Positions 21,601 to 34,500 of a stretch of DNA of 64,000 nt are shown in pieces. The notes below the pieces were generated by a model. It searched no databases. It saw only the letters and a list, made by a program, of their open reading frames with translations, and was not told where the DNA came from. The stretch lies in contig NC_092583.1 in assembly GCF_037975245.1 (NCBI RefSeq), positions 9,584,764 through 9,648,763 of the forward strand, written 5' to 3'. The translations under genes and the position numbers were made by a program. This DNA is from Apostichopus japonicus. Lineage: Eukaryota; Echinodermata; Holothuroidea; Aspidochirotida; Stichopodidae. The stretch's first letter is position 1. Each line of letters opens with the position of its first letter.

Positions 21601-24600
21601 TTACACGAAAAGGAAACCGGAAATTAATTATGTGTGAGCAGGAAATCGGATTAATCGCCTGCATTGGCGAGAGTTGATGAAATAAAAAATAAATAGAGAG
21701 AGAGAGGGTATTTCCTTGTACCTTTTTCTTGCATAAGTTCTCGGGATATTATTTCGTTATACTGCCTGACAGTGTCTACATCGTCGGGATGGTGAAAGAG
21801 GATGAGGAAAGGTATTCCTTCTTCCGTTAATTCCTGGAGGATGCAGAGAAAAATGGGATGAAAATATTTAGAGCATGGCTCTTGCAGTTTTCAGAATACT
21901 GCCCCCCCCCCCGGTTTTTCTGTTCTGTAAATCACAAAATAAAATCCCCATGGCAGTAAAAAATTACAACTGGAAATTTTATGAACCACTTTTCCACAAT
22001 TGTTTGAAGCATGCCTTTTCTCTTCATTTTCATTACAACCTCATTACAACCTCTCCTTCTCTCACCAAAACATCAGCATTAATTCAACAAACATGTAACA
22101 CTACGAGCCCTTGGGGTGGGTGGGTGTCTTGATTTAATTTATTGCACAGAGCGGTACGGATAGAAATATTTCTGATGCTACGAGGAAGCATTCCAAATAT
22201 CTTATGAAGTCACAACACGAGAATCGAGGACAAAGAAAACAGCCCACTCGTCACCTCCCCACTTAGAAAATGATGAATCTCCATTTTTGTTCTCTTCCCC
22301 AAAAAATGACTCTCTCTGGTTTCGAGGAACCCATGCATGGCAGACTATGTTAGAATGGCCAACAACCCATCCTGTGCTGCCTCGAGAATAAATATGAAGA
22401 TAGACTCACCTCTCCGTTTTCAAATGTTATTTCTCTCACTAGTGGTACACATTTATCCAGGGACCACGTATGAAGTAATTCAAAATTACCAAGGGTTCCC
22501 ATAAATAACATGTCTTCATCACCACTTGTCTGAAAAAACAAGAAGAGAAAAAAGGGGGGTAAGGACGATTAAGAAATTCCTTGTCGAAAGTGCCACTCAC
22601 TTACTCACTCACTAGTAAATGACATGTGATAAGTCTCACTTTTCTTTCATATTCCACTCTCTGTCTCACCCCCCCCCACCGACCCCCCCTCCTCATTTCA
22701 CAAACACCACTTTCTTGTAATCTTTCAAGTGCTAGCAGATGGGCTTGTCTTACCTTTGAAGGTCTAAACATGATGCTTTCCCCGGTAGTTAGCTCGTTTC
22801 TAAAATTATCACTGGAGAAGGATAAACGTAAAGAAGAGTAATTTAGTACAGCAGTTTTGTTTCAAACATGAAATGTCACATGAGAACATGAAGAGCCGTA
22901 GAAAAGTGAGAGGGATTCACACTTAAAAGGATTGTCTGGTGGCTCAAAGAAGTTACCTTAAAATATAAAAAATCATTTTCCAAACATGTTGTCAAAGCGT
23001 GAGAACGCTAATGTTGCGTTTGACAGAGAAACGATATTTTAATCGTTAAGGATGGACATTTTCAATATGATTTGAACATTACAGAATGTGACATCATCTA
23101 CGCAAATGCAGATTGTGACATAACCACTTCCTTCCTCTCCCCCTCCAACACACCCCATCTTCCTCCACAACCCTTTTTTGTTTAAAAAAATATACATGGT
23201 TGAATTTTCCTGCAGCATAAAATCAATCAAATTACTATGGCTAAAGCGAAAGGCTGGGGAAGGAGAAGAGTATTGTGGGAAGAGATACAAGGAAGAAAAT
23301 ATATAATTAATAATAAAGATATACTCACCCAATACCTGCATGGAAAGCACAGTCATCTCGTAACGCACCTGCAACTCGCTTAAATACTGAATATTCATTG
23401 GATGTAGTGTCCCTGAAGAATCCAATGATACTCCTCTTTTTATCCTGTATTTAAAAACAACAAACACCAGAGTATTAATGCAAATAAATTTACATAAAAA
23501 TCCCCAAACCGGAGGAGCCTGTAATTGAGGGCATGCAGTGTTAAAAGGTTACCAGTTCCATTCTAGGCACGTGCTAAGGTTGTGGGGAGACAGGTGAGTG
23601 AGGAGAGGTAAATACCTAAAACTAACAAGTTGCAAGACCATCCCCGAAGAACGACTCCCTTTATTTTATTCATAAAGGGCATTCAGGTATTGCGCAGTAT
23701 GTCTGAGCTCAGCTCCTTCAGTATTACAGCAAATGTAGGTGGAAAGTCACTTTTTGGTGACCTTTCCTGAAAATATTGTTTTCAGAACTTTCAGTACATG
23801 ACTGCAATGTCAAGACTGGTTTGTATACAGTACACCAGGTACTGTTCTGGAAGGTGACAAAAGCATCTGGGGGGACCAAAAATTAAGATATGACTCCCTA
23901 CTATTTTAAATTAGTATGTTTTTGAAACTTACATTTAGTTTAGGAATTTCTGCAGGATTAGGTAACTGGACCACGGGATCTACCAGCTGTTCCCTGATGA
24001 ACTGGACGAAAGCATCTTTAGACCTCTGGCCGCGATATTCCCGTTTCGCCAGTCTCCCGTTCCGAAAGAGCTTCAGTGTTGGATACTTGGAGATGTGATA
24101 CTTCTGACTTACCTCAGCTGTAAGACAAAGAGAGGATAAAAAGTGATATTAGACCTCCATCGACTTCATAAACATTCAGCTAACCTCAAAGAGTTCTAGT
24201 TTAACTATATAGAAAATAAATATGCTGCTTCAAAGCAGTAGATGTGTCTCCATTCAATTCTGATGATATTGCTTTGTGGGGAGGTGGGACAGCTGTTTAA
24301 TAACTTTTTTTGTCCCAGTAAACAATCTGAAATTATATTTGAAGGCTTTAAGTGCAACTGGAGTAAAGTTAGGCAGTGCACACAATTTCAAAAGTAGGAT
24401 GCTGAAGAGCTGAGGGTGGAGGGGGAGGGGGGCTGCAGCATCATTCAGCCAGGTTGCATTTGGGACAGAATGTCTTGTGCTCCAATTTCTGGATGACTGT
24501 ACGTTTTGTTGAAGACCTATAGAGCCCCTTTACAAAGCTAAACTGAACTTGAGCTTACTATGTTCACCAAAAGAAAAATGAATAGCACTGGAGAATTCAA

Positions 24601-27600
24601 AGGTTAATTGTAGCTTTGATTTTGGAGTTATCTTGTTTTAAAAGGTTTTCAGACTTTGACCCTTGTTGAATTCACGTGACCTTTCATGTGACCAATTCAA
24701 CAGGGTTCTTGCACCCACCGAGCTGGATCTATGTAATAAGTATTACGTTCAATAAAGATGTAATTTCTTGAGTTATCATGTTTCAAGATCACACACCATC
24801 GCATAGATTCTTTCGGCCTCCCACAAGGAATAAAAAAGACAATCGTTTTGCAGAGACAACAAGACTGCCTGGCTGGCTCTGGTGGTCTACTGTTCAGTGC
24901 TAGCAAATACAGTTAGTTATTACCAAACCATCATGCAGGCTTACAGGCTGGCAATTTGTGCCTTATTGGCTATGCTTCAATGCACATAATTAATACTGTG
25001 GGTTATTAGTACCGACCGATACTAAAACTGACTGTAGAAAACGCTTGCCAGCCTTGTTTTTGAACTGCCAAAATTTGAATACCAAGCAACAGATATCATG
25101 ATCCATATGTCACAGGCCAACAGCTAAACTCAATAATCTACTGTATATAAATAAATTATCACTTATTAGTACAGTAGATGGGAGTGCAGCAACAGAAAAA
25201 GTGAGATGTGTCCTTTGTTAGAAAAACTCGGCTGTTGGATTTATTAGCAGATTGGCATATGTTCAGATAATTATTAGGGAATGAGTCACACATACTGTAT
25301 TGTATTTAGTATCTTAAGTTGGCTTGCTGATGTACTCCATTTTGTCTGAAACAGTATCTGCTTGAAACTAAGTACAGTGTTACTATGAGTAAGAGATTGT
25401 ATATAAAAACCTACCTCTTACACCAATAGGTCACAGAGGAGTAAAAAGGGAGGGAATAGAAAGGGAGGGGAGATGGGGTGGAGAGGGGGGAGGTAGAGTG
25501 GAGAGGGAGGGGAGGTAGAGTGAAGAGGGAGGGAAGATGGAGTGGAGAGGGTGGGGAGGGAGGGAAAATGGAGAGGTATGGGAGACAAATATAGTGGAAT
25601 GTAATTGGATATAGCCTAGTTTACTGTTACTACTGTACATATCTGTCTTTACTCAAATCTATTACTCACCCATTAACCCATACGGTAAATTTTGTGTCCA
25701 ATGAATTTAACTAAGTTAAACTTTGATTATCAGAATCCCTTTTATTTTCCCCACCCCGATTTTTCAAACTGGCCATCCATTCATAAATAAAAAGTCTGGT
25801 GCCTAGTGTTATCAAAGTACTGTACAGTATTCATATAATGTACAACATACATTTGCTAACTTACGTAACGCTCAGCTTTCAAATTCTTTTGACAAAGCAT
25901 GTATATTTCCTTATCCATTGCGTTATTTATCGAATGGATTATCACAGACTACATTTTCAGCTTGTTATGGGAATCAGGATTCGGTTAGGATAAACCACTG
26001 ACACTAGTGTTTCCTGTACTATAGTATTGAGGCCTACACAGCGGTAATATACCCACCCCTCCCCCACCCCCTCTTCCCTCAACCTCCCGACATGAAACAC
26101 AAATGCTTTTTTATTTTTCTATTCTGAATACAATCGTCAAATGATCAATTCTTAAACATGGAAAATAATATATATACAGCCATTTAGAAGGCATAACATT
26201 GCATTACATAGATGTCTTACAGTTGAAAATCAGATAATTGATGAAAATTTGATTATCCAACCTTTTTGATTATCCCAACTCCCTTCGGTCCCGACCAGTT
26301 TGGATAATCGGGGTTCAACTGTATTTTGTTTTACTTTGCATTTCCATTTTGAACTATTATAATTTTATGTGTAATCTAACAGTTCATGAGCCAGTGCACC
26401 ATTTTTGTTTGGACAGTCTTATATGTAGCAGATTGTGTATTTCATGTCCATTCTCAACTTGCTGTTCATACAGTAGACTCTAGTTGAGAATGGTACCACC
26501 AGATTCCACCAGATTCCACCATATTGCAGCATAAATACACTGGTAGGTAACATGTTGTTAGTCATATATACTACACACCATACCATTAACTTTAACAACA
26601 TTTGATTATTGTGATCCTACTCTCTTGCATCACATGTGCATAATGTAGATCAATGCTAGAAGAAAACACAAATGCTGCACCTCTGTCAAAGTAAAAAATT
26701 TAATTTATTCTTGAAAATCTGAAAACCAACGTAAATAGGGAGATCGGTCCATTCAGATTGGCAACAGCTTGACAAACGACAAGATACTGCATGTACACAG
26801 CAACACATACAACAGAATATGGACTAAGCACCCCTACAAATATTAACACAGGCTCAAAATTCAGAGAGGCTTATCAATCAATCAAACAAACATCAAAGCT
26901 GTGATTGATTTCAAAGAAGTGGGTGGTTAGAGCCAGAGCTTAGATCAATTCTTTTTTGTCTTTCCACTGGTAAATCTCACAGCAAATATTTGCAGATGTG
27001 GCAACAGCTTGTGGACTACAGTAAATGGAAGTTGATATTAAGGCATTATCTCACCCAAACTTATCTAACACATTCAGTAAAACAGTGTATTATAATTACT
27101 ACAGGTTTTGCAAAAATCGTGAAGAAAATTACTTTAAAGAAATAATATGTTTTTTACAAGAAAATTTAAAAAACAATAGATCATATTTTACAATGTTGCA
27201 TTTGTTTTTAATTATTGAATGTACTTGCTCCACATTCCCAACAATGTTATGAACTGTTTAATCCAATTTGCATGTACCATATAAACACTACAGTAATGCA
27301 ATCAGTACATGGCAAATGGGAACATAAACAGTGTGCAGGGGGAATAAAAGTTTGGTTACCTAACACGTTCTAATTCACCTGTTCGGTAAGAACCACCATT
27401 TCAGCAGCAGAAAAATACAACCGGGGCCCGCAAAAGTGGCGTTATGAACTGATTACTCACGCTCTCTGTCACAATCTACAGCTGCGAGGACGACCTGACC
27501 CTCAGTTATAAACTCCTGCTGCACCACTTGGGCTGCTTCTTCAAAGATAGGTTTCAGCATCTGGCTGAATCTACACCTACAAATGAGAATGTTTTACAGC

Positions 27601-29621
27601 ATATATATGTTAATAGATGTCAGGGAACGATGCAGAATTTTTTTTGTGTACTGTAGCAATTTTGATGGTGCTAAACTGTGTTACTTATACACTACTATAG
27701 TTCCTGCTGTGTACAAAAACCTATGTTGCAAATTTGGACAGTTTTATTTAATATTTAGCAATTTGCCCAATTTGATGGGAATTTTGCTATGCAATGCCCG
27801 ATAAATTATTCCCTGGATGTAAAATCAGATAAATTTAGCAATTTAAATAACCAAAAAATGATACCTACTCCTATGGAATACCAGTGGTTCGCAATTACTT
27901 ATCATAGATGTAGAATACAGTGGATCAAAATCTACAACATCTCTTCGAACGCAAAGCTACAGAATATTCTTCTTGAGCCTTCTATTTCATTTTCGTCCTT
28001 GCTTGTTATTTCTGTCCTTGTTTTTGTTTCGTTTTGTTATAACAGGAAAATTTTCAATGGTCGGTGATGAAATTACACAATGAAATTCCTGCATGAATAT
28101 TAAACTTATAGTCTACCAGTTCTACAGTACACTTGCATTTGCAAAGGAAGACCAGAAACATACTACATCAAACCGAGAGAGATCACTGGTTTGAGGCCTT
28201 GCCAGTAAAAGCAGAAAGGCTGCTAATGTGATACTAATCAGTCCTCCAAAAAATTTCATTCAAATAAAGATGTTACAACTTACCAATTAGCATAGAAATT
28301 GACGAATACAATATCGTTTGATGCCAAAGTTGTTTCAACATTTCCTTTATTGAGTTCGCGAGTGTACTCACTAGATGTTGGGCTCCAGATTAGGAGAATC
28401 TGAAAAATGAAAACAGGATTAATGTTGTTTCCTTTTTTAAGGGATTGGCTTTCATATACATTAAATATACTAAATGAGTAGGTTAGCATACAGTGATCTT
28501 GTATGTTCCCTAAATTTGGTTATACATGGAGTCATTCATACCTAGCTGCACAATAGATAGACACAAAATGAAGTAAAGGCATGCAAAAGTTTACATGCAT
28601 ACACAAATTTGAAGGACTGGCTTCTACGAGGTGACAAAATATATTATGCATACAATCACAGTTTGACTGGCAATTTCCAAATTTGCAAGCTCTTAAAATG
28701 TATTACTATAGAGAAATATACTTTGCTTTACACCATCCTAGGATGCTGATCAAAACTTTAATAAATAGCTAACCTTTTTAGTGTTCACTTAGATCATGCG
28801 TAGAGACTTATTCCTCCAGTTCAATTTTGATAGAAAATTGGTAACACTGGCATTGTATTTATTAATTCTAGGCCTAGCATAGAGTGTCATATAGCGAGGA
28901 ATGATATTATTGTGTTGGCTAGGCCCTGTAAAGTAGCCAAACATAAGGACAATTACAGTGTTGTTATGTTTTAACCACACCTGTGTATGCAAAGTTAATG
29001 TTATAAGCTTATTGGTAACATAATGGTGAGCAACTTAACTTAATAGGCTATTAGGCCTAGCATTTGCATCTTTTTGTATGCAAGTTTACATTCTGAACTT
29101 GAGAAGTTGAACATCAAGTTCAAAACCATCACTGAAACATCAGAATGTTAATATTACCTTAAGTTCACGACAGTTATAATTTAGTAACATGCATATAGGC
29201 CTACCTACATTGCAAAATTCTGAACATATGATGAAAAAAGATAGCTGCCTTGGCCTAGCCTAACCCAAAATGGAAAGTGCAAATTGAGTTGATCGGCGCT
29301 AGCAATACATACATAGTATAGGCTACTGTGAATGAAGCTTCACATGTGCATATGATATAGCCAAAGCGTAAGTTAGGCTAGATACCGGCTGGAGCTACAT
29401 CATACATGTTAGGCCTGGTTGGTACGTGTTAGGCCAAGACCTACAGTGAGTTGAACACTAACATCGGACACACTGGCTTGAGAGCAAATGGGCCAATAAA
29501 ATTGACTTAACATAGGCTACCAAATTTAAAGAAAGACTCAAATTGCCTCATTACTATGACTGTAAAGCGTTCATCGAGGAAAATTACATACCGAAGACGT
29601 TATGAACAAAAGTGACTTCAT
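18641..29621 (-). CDS. ERP44: Endoplasmic reticulum resident protein 44 (ERp44)
   Basis: Ten exons on the minus strand: 29621-29592, 28399-28284, 27576-27461, 24117-23933, 23444-23329, 22811-22754, 22529-22410, 21833-21722, 19605-19464 and 18887-18641, all with GT/AG borders and consistent phases, giving 413 residues (human 406). Residues 1 to about 18 are a signal peptide. The thioredoxin domain has C50-R-F-S53, the active-site form that traps Ero1 and unassembled client proteins by mixed disulfides. ISKYPTLKLFRNG, DKCVPLVREITFENGE and AIDSFRHMY are near-identical to human. The end is RDEL, the ER retrieval signal. Histidines of the pH- and zinc-sensing tail (SFRHMY, KLHREFHHGPD) are kept. 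A Gly-rich stretch precedes the end. ERp44 cycles between ER and Golgi to retain client proteins. Confidence 0.97.
19680..20002 (+). mobile_element. 3' end of a CR1/L2-like LINE
   Basis: In ERP44 intron 8, inserted opposite to the gene. One frame reads WKLKSFGQRWF, APTLWNSLPLHIKS and FKNRLKTYLF, the usual C-terminal sequence of LINE reverse-transcriptase proteins. A stop and a tail ending gcgctatataaatttgcatt plus (ATT)n follow. Only the last 300 or so bases are present, a typical 5' truncation. Confidence 0.82.
20692..20750. repeat. 14-bp perfect inverted repeat in ERP44 intron 8
   Basis: acagtgtattaact (20692-20705) is the exact complement of 20737-20750, with a 31-base spacer. It could fold as a hairpin. 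Function unknown; it may be a small transposon remnant. Confidence 0.6.
25438..25590. repeat. G-rich purine minisatellite in ERP44 intron 3
   Basis: Repeated gggagggg, gtagagtgg and gatgg(a/g)gtgg words over about 150 bp, almost free of C. Runs of G suggest quadruplex potential on the plus strand, which is the non-template strand only for a rightward transcript. Confidence 0.65.
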
Positions 29622-29936
29622 ATTGACTAGGAAATGCCGAAGCCTATGCTCACACTTCTACAGGTCCACAAAATTGAAGTGTACACCAATCAAACACGTC
29701 CGCGTTGAGGCTGTGATGATTATACTAAGGATGTAATTATGAGCGCAGCTTTGGCTTTTCAATTGGATTCATCATATGAGATAGTTAAGCCGATGATTAA
29801 ACTTTATTGAGATAGCCTTGTTCAAGCGATATAGTGATCTCGAGTGTTCACAAATGATTATTGTAGCGTAGAACGAAAGTATCTAAAGGTGAGGTGTCAA
29901 AAATCGTATTGTTTTGGTTCTGTTGGCCTTTGGGTC

Positions 29937-29972
29937 CACTGATCTGTACACTAACTAGTGTACAGATCAGTG
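29937..29972. mobile_element. 36-bp palindromic insertion flanked by 8-bp direct repeats
   Basis: cactgatctgtacact is followed by loop aact and its exact complement. The direct repeat tttgggtc occurs immediately left (29929-29936) and right (29973-29980). A related sequence at about 30096-30135 (ttgacctttggtccgtgtcc) lacks the palindrome and looks like the empty site. It is probably a deletion remnant of a cut-and-paste transposon consisting only of its ends. Confidence 0.75.
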
Positions 29973-30582
29973 TTTGGGTCCGTGTCCTTTTCATGTCACG
30001 TTGAACGCTACATTGTATACATTTGTGGGTGAGTGAGAGATTTCTGTTTGTAGGTTTTCAGTTGGGTTTATGGTGGTTGTTAAACAGACTGGGATTGTTT
30101 TTGGTTTTGTTGACCTTTGGTCCGTGTCCGTTTTCTTTGCACGTAAAAAGCAGTCAAAAATCTTTTACCAGGCTTTACCAGATTTTACTGTAAACTTTAG
30201 CCAGAAGGTGGCCCAGATGGGACTTTGCAAATATCCATTATTTTATGTCTATTTCAACTATTTTTCTAATCTAAATAAAAGAAAACTGTCAGCAAACAGT
30301 TTTCTAATCTGTAAGAATTTCAGTGTTGCATTAAAAATTTTACTTGTCATAGGTCGACAGTGCGCGGAACATAAAACAAGAGACAAATTGTAAGGTTCAT
30401 TCATTTAAAATTATCAAGTTGATTGTCTGGCACTGATGTTGTCAATACAAATGCTTCAGAAGAATGAGTTAGTATACGGCCATAACTTAGTTCGTCACTA
30501 GCTGCAAAAAGTGAGGAGTCACTGAGAATCCAAAAGTTTTCGTGGGGAATTCCCCGCCCCACCCTTATTGTTCCTACGCCTA

Positions 30583-30840
30583 GCTAGCAAACACAAAACG
30601 TTTTAAAAAGGTTATTAAATCGTTTCGTCTTTTGTTTTGATAACGTTTTTTGTGGTGTAATAAAAAATATGTCACGAAAACGTTTTCAGGCTATTATTTC
30701 AAAACATTTTTTCGTTAAAACATTAATATAACATTAATATCTCACAAAAACTCGTTTTATAACACCACATTTAACGTTATAAAAATATATTTTAGAGGCT
30801 CTTTTAAAAATGTTATGATAACGTTTTGTGTTTGCTGGGC
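30583..30840. mobile_element. TA-flanked MITE, 258 bp
   Basis: Ends gctagcaaacacaaaacg and cgttttgtgtttgctgggc are inverted repeats, bounded by TA on both sides (30581-30582 and 30841-30842). The interior repeats AACGTT and AACG words in both orientations, so the whole element is near-palindromic. TA duplication suggests a Tc1/mariner-type mobiliser; this is inference. Confidence 0.75.
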
Positions 30841-31565
30841 TATACTACATTGGATAACATGCATACATCGACTTTTACCTTAATTGTGTGTCACTTGTGT
30901 CCTGGGCATGACGTTAAACTGCATCCAGGCAGAGTGGGGAGGCGGTGTGTGGGTTTAGTCAGTCCCAGGCTAACGTCTTATAAAAAGCACACAAGAAGCC
31001 ATTATTACCTACTATGCGACTGGCGGGTCGGTCGGCGCCATAAAACCGAGCGGGGCCCATGGGTTGGGTTTGGGAGCAGTCTGCATGGCGGAAATGGCAT
31101 TGTTTCTAAGGTTTCTTACGGTATTGAAGGCATGCAGCAGCACCAGCATATTAATGCTTTCGAAATGTTAACCCTTCAAAAGTTTCGTTTTTATCCGTAT
31201 CCGGAATTAACGAAGACACATACATAGTTTTATAACGGAAAAATAGATACATTGCCCTTACTGCTTGAATCATGTAAGGCCTAGCAATGTCAATCCTGTT
31301 AATTTGTCTTAATTAAACAGTTTTCTTTATTGAAGTTGTTATTGACGTCTATCCTCAATGCAAATTAATTTTTATGTTCACATTGACTGTTCCTTTAATA
31401 AAACTTTAGACCGGCGCCTTCAGCATTCTGTGCAACTGTGTGCATCAACGGTCAGAGTTTATCTCTCGTGGCAACACATTGAACAATGAACACAATCTGC
31501 GATCGATGGTAACAGATCGCTGCAGAAGAGAAATCAATTGACGGTCTTTCAAGTTTTACCTTAGA

Positions 31566-34500
31566 ATGTATGAAAGCGAGGGACAATCAGAGGGTCTCCC
31601 CAAAAGCTCATTCCCCATTTACGTCGCTGAGGGGGACGTTCTATTCAAGCAAGGGGAATATGAAAAGGCAGTAGAAAGTTACACGACCGTAAGTTTGTTG
31701 GACAGTAACTTGTTGTTAGGCTACTGTAACACTGTTATTTTACTAGGCTAGACAGCCTAGGCTTTAGTACTACACTACAGTAGCCTAAAGCCAAGCCTTG
31801 GTCACCTGAGGTCTTAAGGTGGATAATGGTATTCTGCTGACTGTTGGTACTAGGATGGTATACGATAACTTCGCGATACTGAGAGTTAGAGAATAAATAT
31901 TATTAGCCTACAGTCTCACTGATTTTGCTTTGTAATTAAGTTATATCCTTCATCTAGGCCCCTACCCTATGTGCTTTCATTGATTACATGATCAAAATTT
32001 GTCAGAATGAAATGTTATACTTGTAGGGCCTAAAGTTCTGGAGCCAAACTGCTGGGAGAAAACTTAAGTTACAAGCAGTTTAAGTTACAGAAAGTTCAAC
32101 CTACAAACAAGATGAGAAGCCACTGTGCAACATTTGAGAAGGTCCAACTCCAAATAGTAAGGCACATTAGTTGTGCTGTTTTCCCTCTTCTTCTCCATAT
32201 TTCCCATCTCCATCTTTTTTGTATGGTCAGTTGAGTATGAATATTATATTCAGTAATTTTGTTCTAAGTAAACCTAGGCTTTGTTCTAAGTAAACCTAGG
32301 CAGCAATTACTGAACAAAGCATAAGGACAAATATTGTGCCTAGGCAAGTATGAATTGGCTTGAATGAGCCAATGAACCAAAATATCTGTGAACTGTTACA
32401 GAAGCATTTCATTGTAAATATATTTTACTCTGCTATTATGTTTTAACCAATATTGTTTTATTTTACACCCCTATTTCATTTTGAATCAGGCCATGATCTT
32501 TTAAATCCAACTGTACTTGATCATTTAAATTTAATCAATAGCAGTTCATTGTGGAGACTACTAAATCCATCCATTGTTTCCTCCTGAGTGGGTTCACTCT
32601 CATGAATAGTCATTGAGTAACAGAGATGTCATGTTGCTAGGATTTAGTTCCAGGTATGGTTCTAGAGCACAGGGTGAAATACTGCTAAACACATAACGAA
32701 AGGTCCGAATACCAAGTGGGGAAACTTTGTGTTATTCTGTGTAAGAGCAAAGAAATAATAAAATGGACGAGTATGTAGATCCAGAGCAAGAAAGGCAGGA
32801 ACTCTTAAAGTTGTTGCAGTCATATATTGGTGAAGCTGAGGACCATATGAGAAAGAGAGATTTCAAGAGAGCTTTGGAAGGGTTGAACCTAGTAAGCATG
32901 TTTACCTGTGTGTATGCAATACTTTAAGAGTGTGGTCTATGGTATACTTTGTCAGTTAATTTATCAGGAGTGTACTTAAGTTGAACTGTGACTAAATATG
33001 CTCATAAAACTTGATATCTACAATTTGAGTTAAACATGAGTTAATAAGGTAGCCAATTGTCCTGCTTGGGAACATTTTTGTCAATTTCAAAATCAAGCAT
33101 AAAGAAAAAGCTTAGATGTACATGTAGGCTACAGTATTATCAGATAGGTAAGCTGGTTGCTATCAGTTTTATATGGAACAATTCAACATTGAATGATTAA
33201 GATTGTCTGGAATTTTGTCCAAGAATACCTCTTCATATTTGCAGTTTTCTTTGTCTTCCGAGAGAAAGAAGATACTGTCTGAGAACAAAAATATGTATAT
33301 AGAAACAAAAGTATATTTTTATTGGTATTTGTTGTCAACAGAGTTTTTGTGACTATTTGGACGTATTTTTACTCGACAGGCATTGGAAATTGAACCCAAT
33401 GATAAAAATTGTCTGGTAGCAAGATCGAAATGCCACTTAAAATTGGGAGATGCAAAGGCTGCCCTGAAAGATGCAGAAGCTGCGCTGGAAGATGATGGCG
33501 AGTTTAACAAAGTAAGTTTCCATATTTCACAAGCACATGGACACCGATTAGGAAGGTATTATATGTTGTCTGGGGCATGCAGAGAGTTACGAAATCACAA
33601 AATATGTTTTTCTTGTAATAAAAGTATATAATGTATCCCACAGGAATTTTTAAACAGCAATCACACATTACAGAATCCTGTGCAAGTTAGTTTTCTTAAG
33701 TCTATATCTATTGAAACTATTGAAGTTAAAACACTTCTTTATGGAACTTGTTGTATGCTGTACCATGCATATCATCTAATGGGTTACATAGGAACGCTAC
33801 AATATAAATAAACAATGTTGTTTTGAAGAAAAATCCGGTACCCCAAATTTGTTCCAAAATTTACTGCTAAGATTTTTGCATTTCAAACATCAGACCGTTT
33901 GATCCAGAGTAGAATTATTATATTGTCAAAATAGAATCTGCAATTTCCATTAAAGGATAATGTAACGAGAGTGGTTATGGCGTTAATAAGCTCTGGGCTT
34001 ATCTGTTAGGACGTTTTGCGGAGTGAGGTGTAGCGAGATAGACTCAGGCTAGAGAAAGAAACATACACTGTGTGTCGCGATCTTGCATGTATCTATTTAC
34101 GAGGTGTCTTGCTTAAGACCGGGCACTTGAATGCCATGTAGAACTAACAACAATAACATCTATGTACTACAAATAATTTACATACAAAGAACAGAAATAA
34201 CATTGACATACACAGTGTCACAGCCATCTAAATACATTCAATATGCAAATAGGCTTTACATGACAATGTAGACAATTTACATACTATTACATGCAGTTTT
34301 GCAATAATTGTAGAAACAAAATGAATTTTTATTGGGTAGAGCATTAATAAACAATGCTATCGGTTCAGCTTGTAGTTTTTATCACACTTTTTGTTTGTTT
34401 AGAAATGACCATTTAATATCTGACACTCATCAGTTAAAGTGGCTGAACAACTAACTAAAAACCCAAAGACAAGTAGCTCATGTCTTAGATGCAAGGCAAA

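Larger units (their letters stand above)
29622..31565. other. Divergent intergenic region between ERP44 and ODAD4
   Basis: The two genes diverge from this stretch of about 1.9 kb, so both promoters should lie here. It holds a 36-bp palindromic insertion at 29937-29972, a paralogous uninterrupted copy of its target near 30090-30140, and a TA-flanked MITE at 30583-30840. A GC-richer segment at about 30890-31090 could be promoter-associated, but I cannot show this. Confidence 0.55.

Noticed and set aside
25431-25640. Minus-strand Pro/Ser/Leu-rich frame
   Set aside because: Translation of the G-rich purine minisatellite.
30826-31227. Plus-strand frame of 133 codons before ODAD4
   Set aside because: Starts in the end of a MITE, no known domain and no link to ODAD4 exon 1; probably chance in a GC-richer segment.
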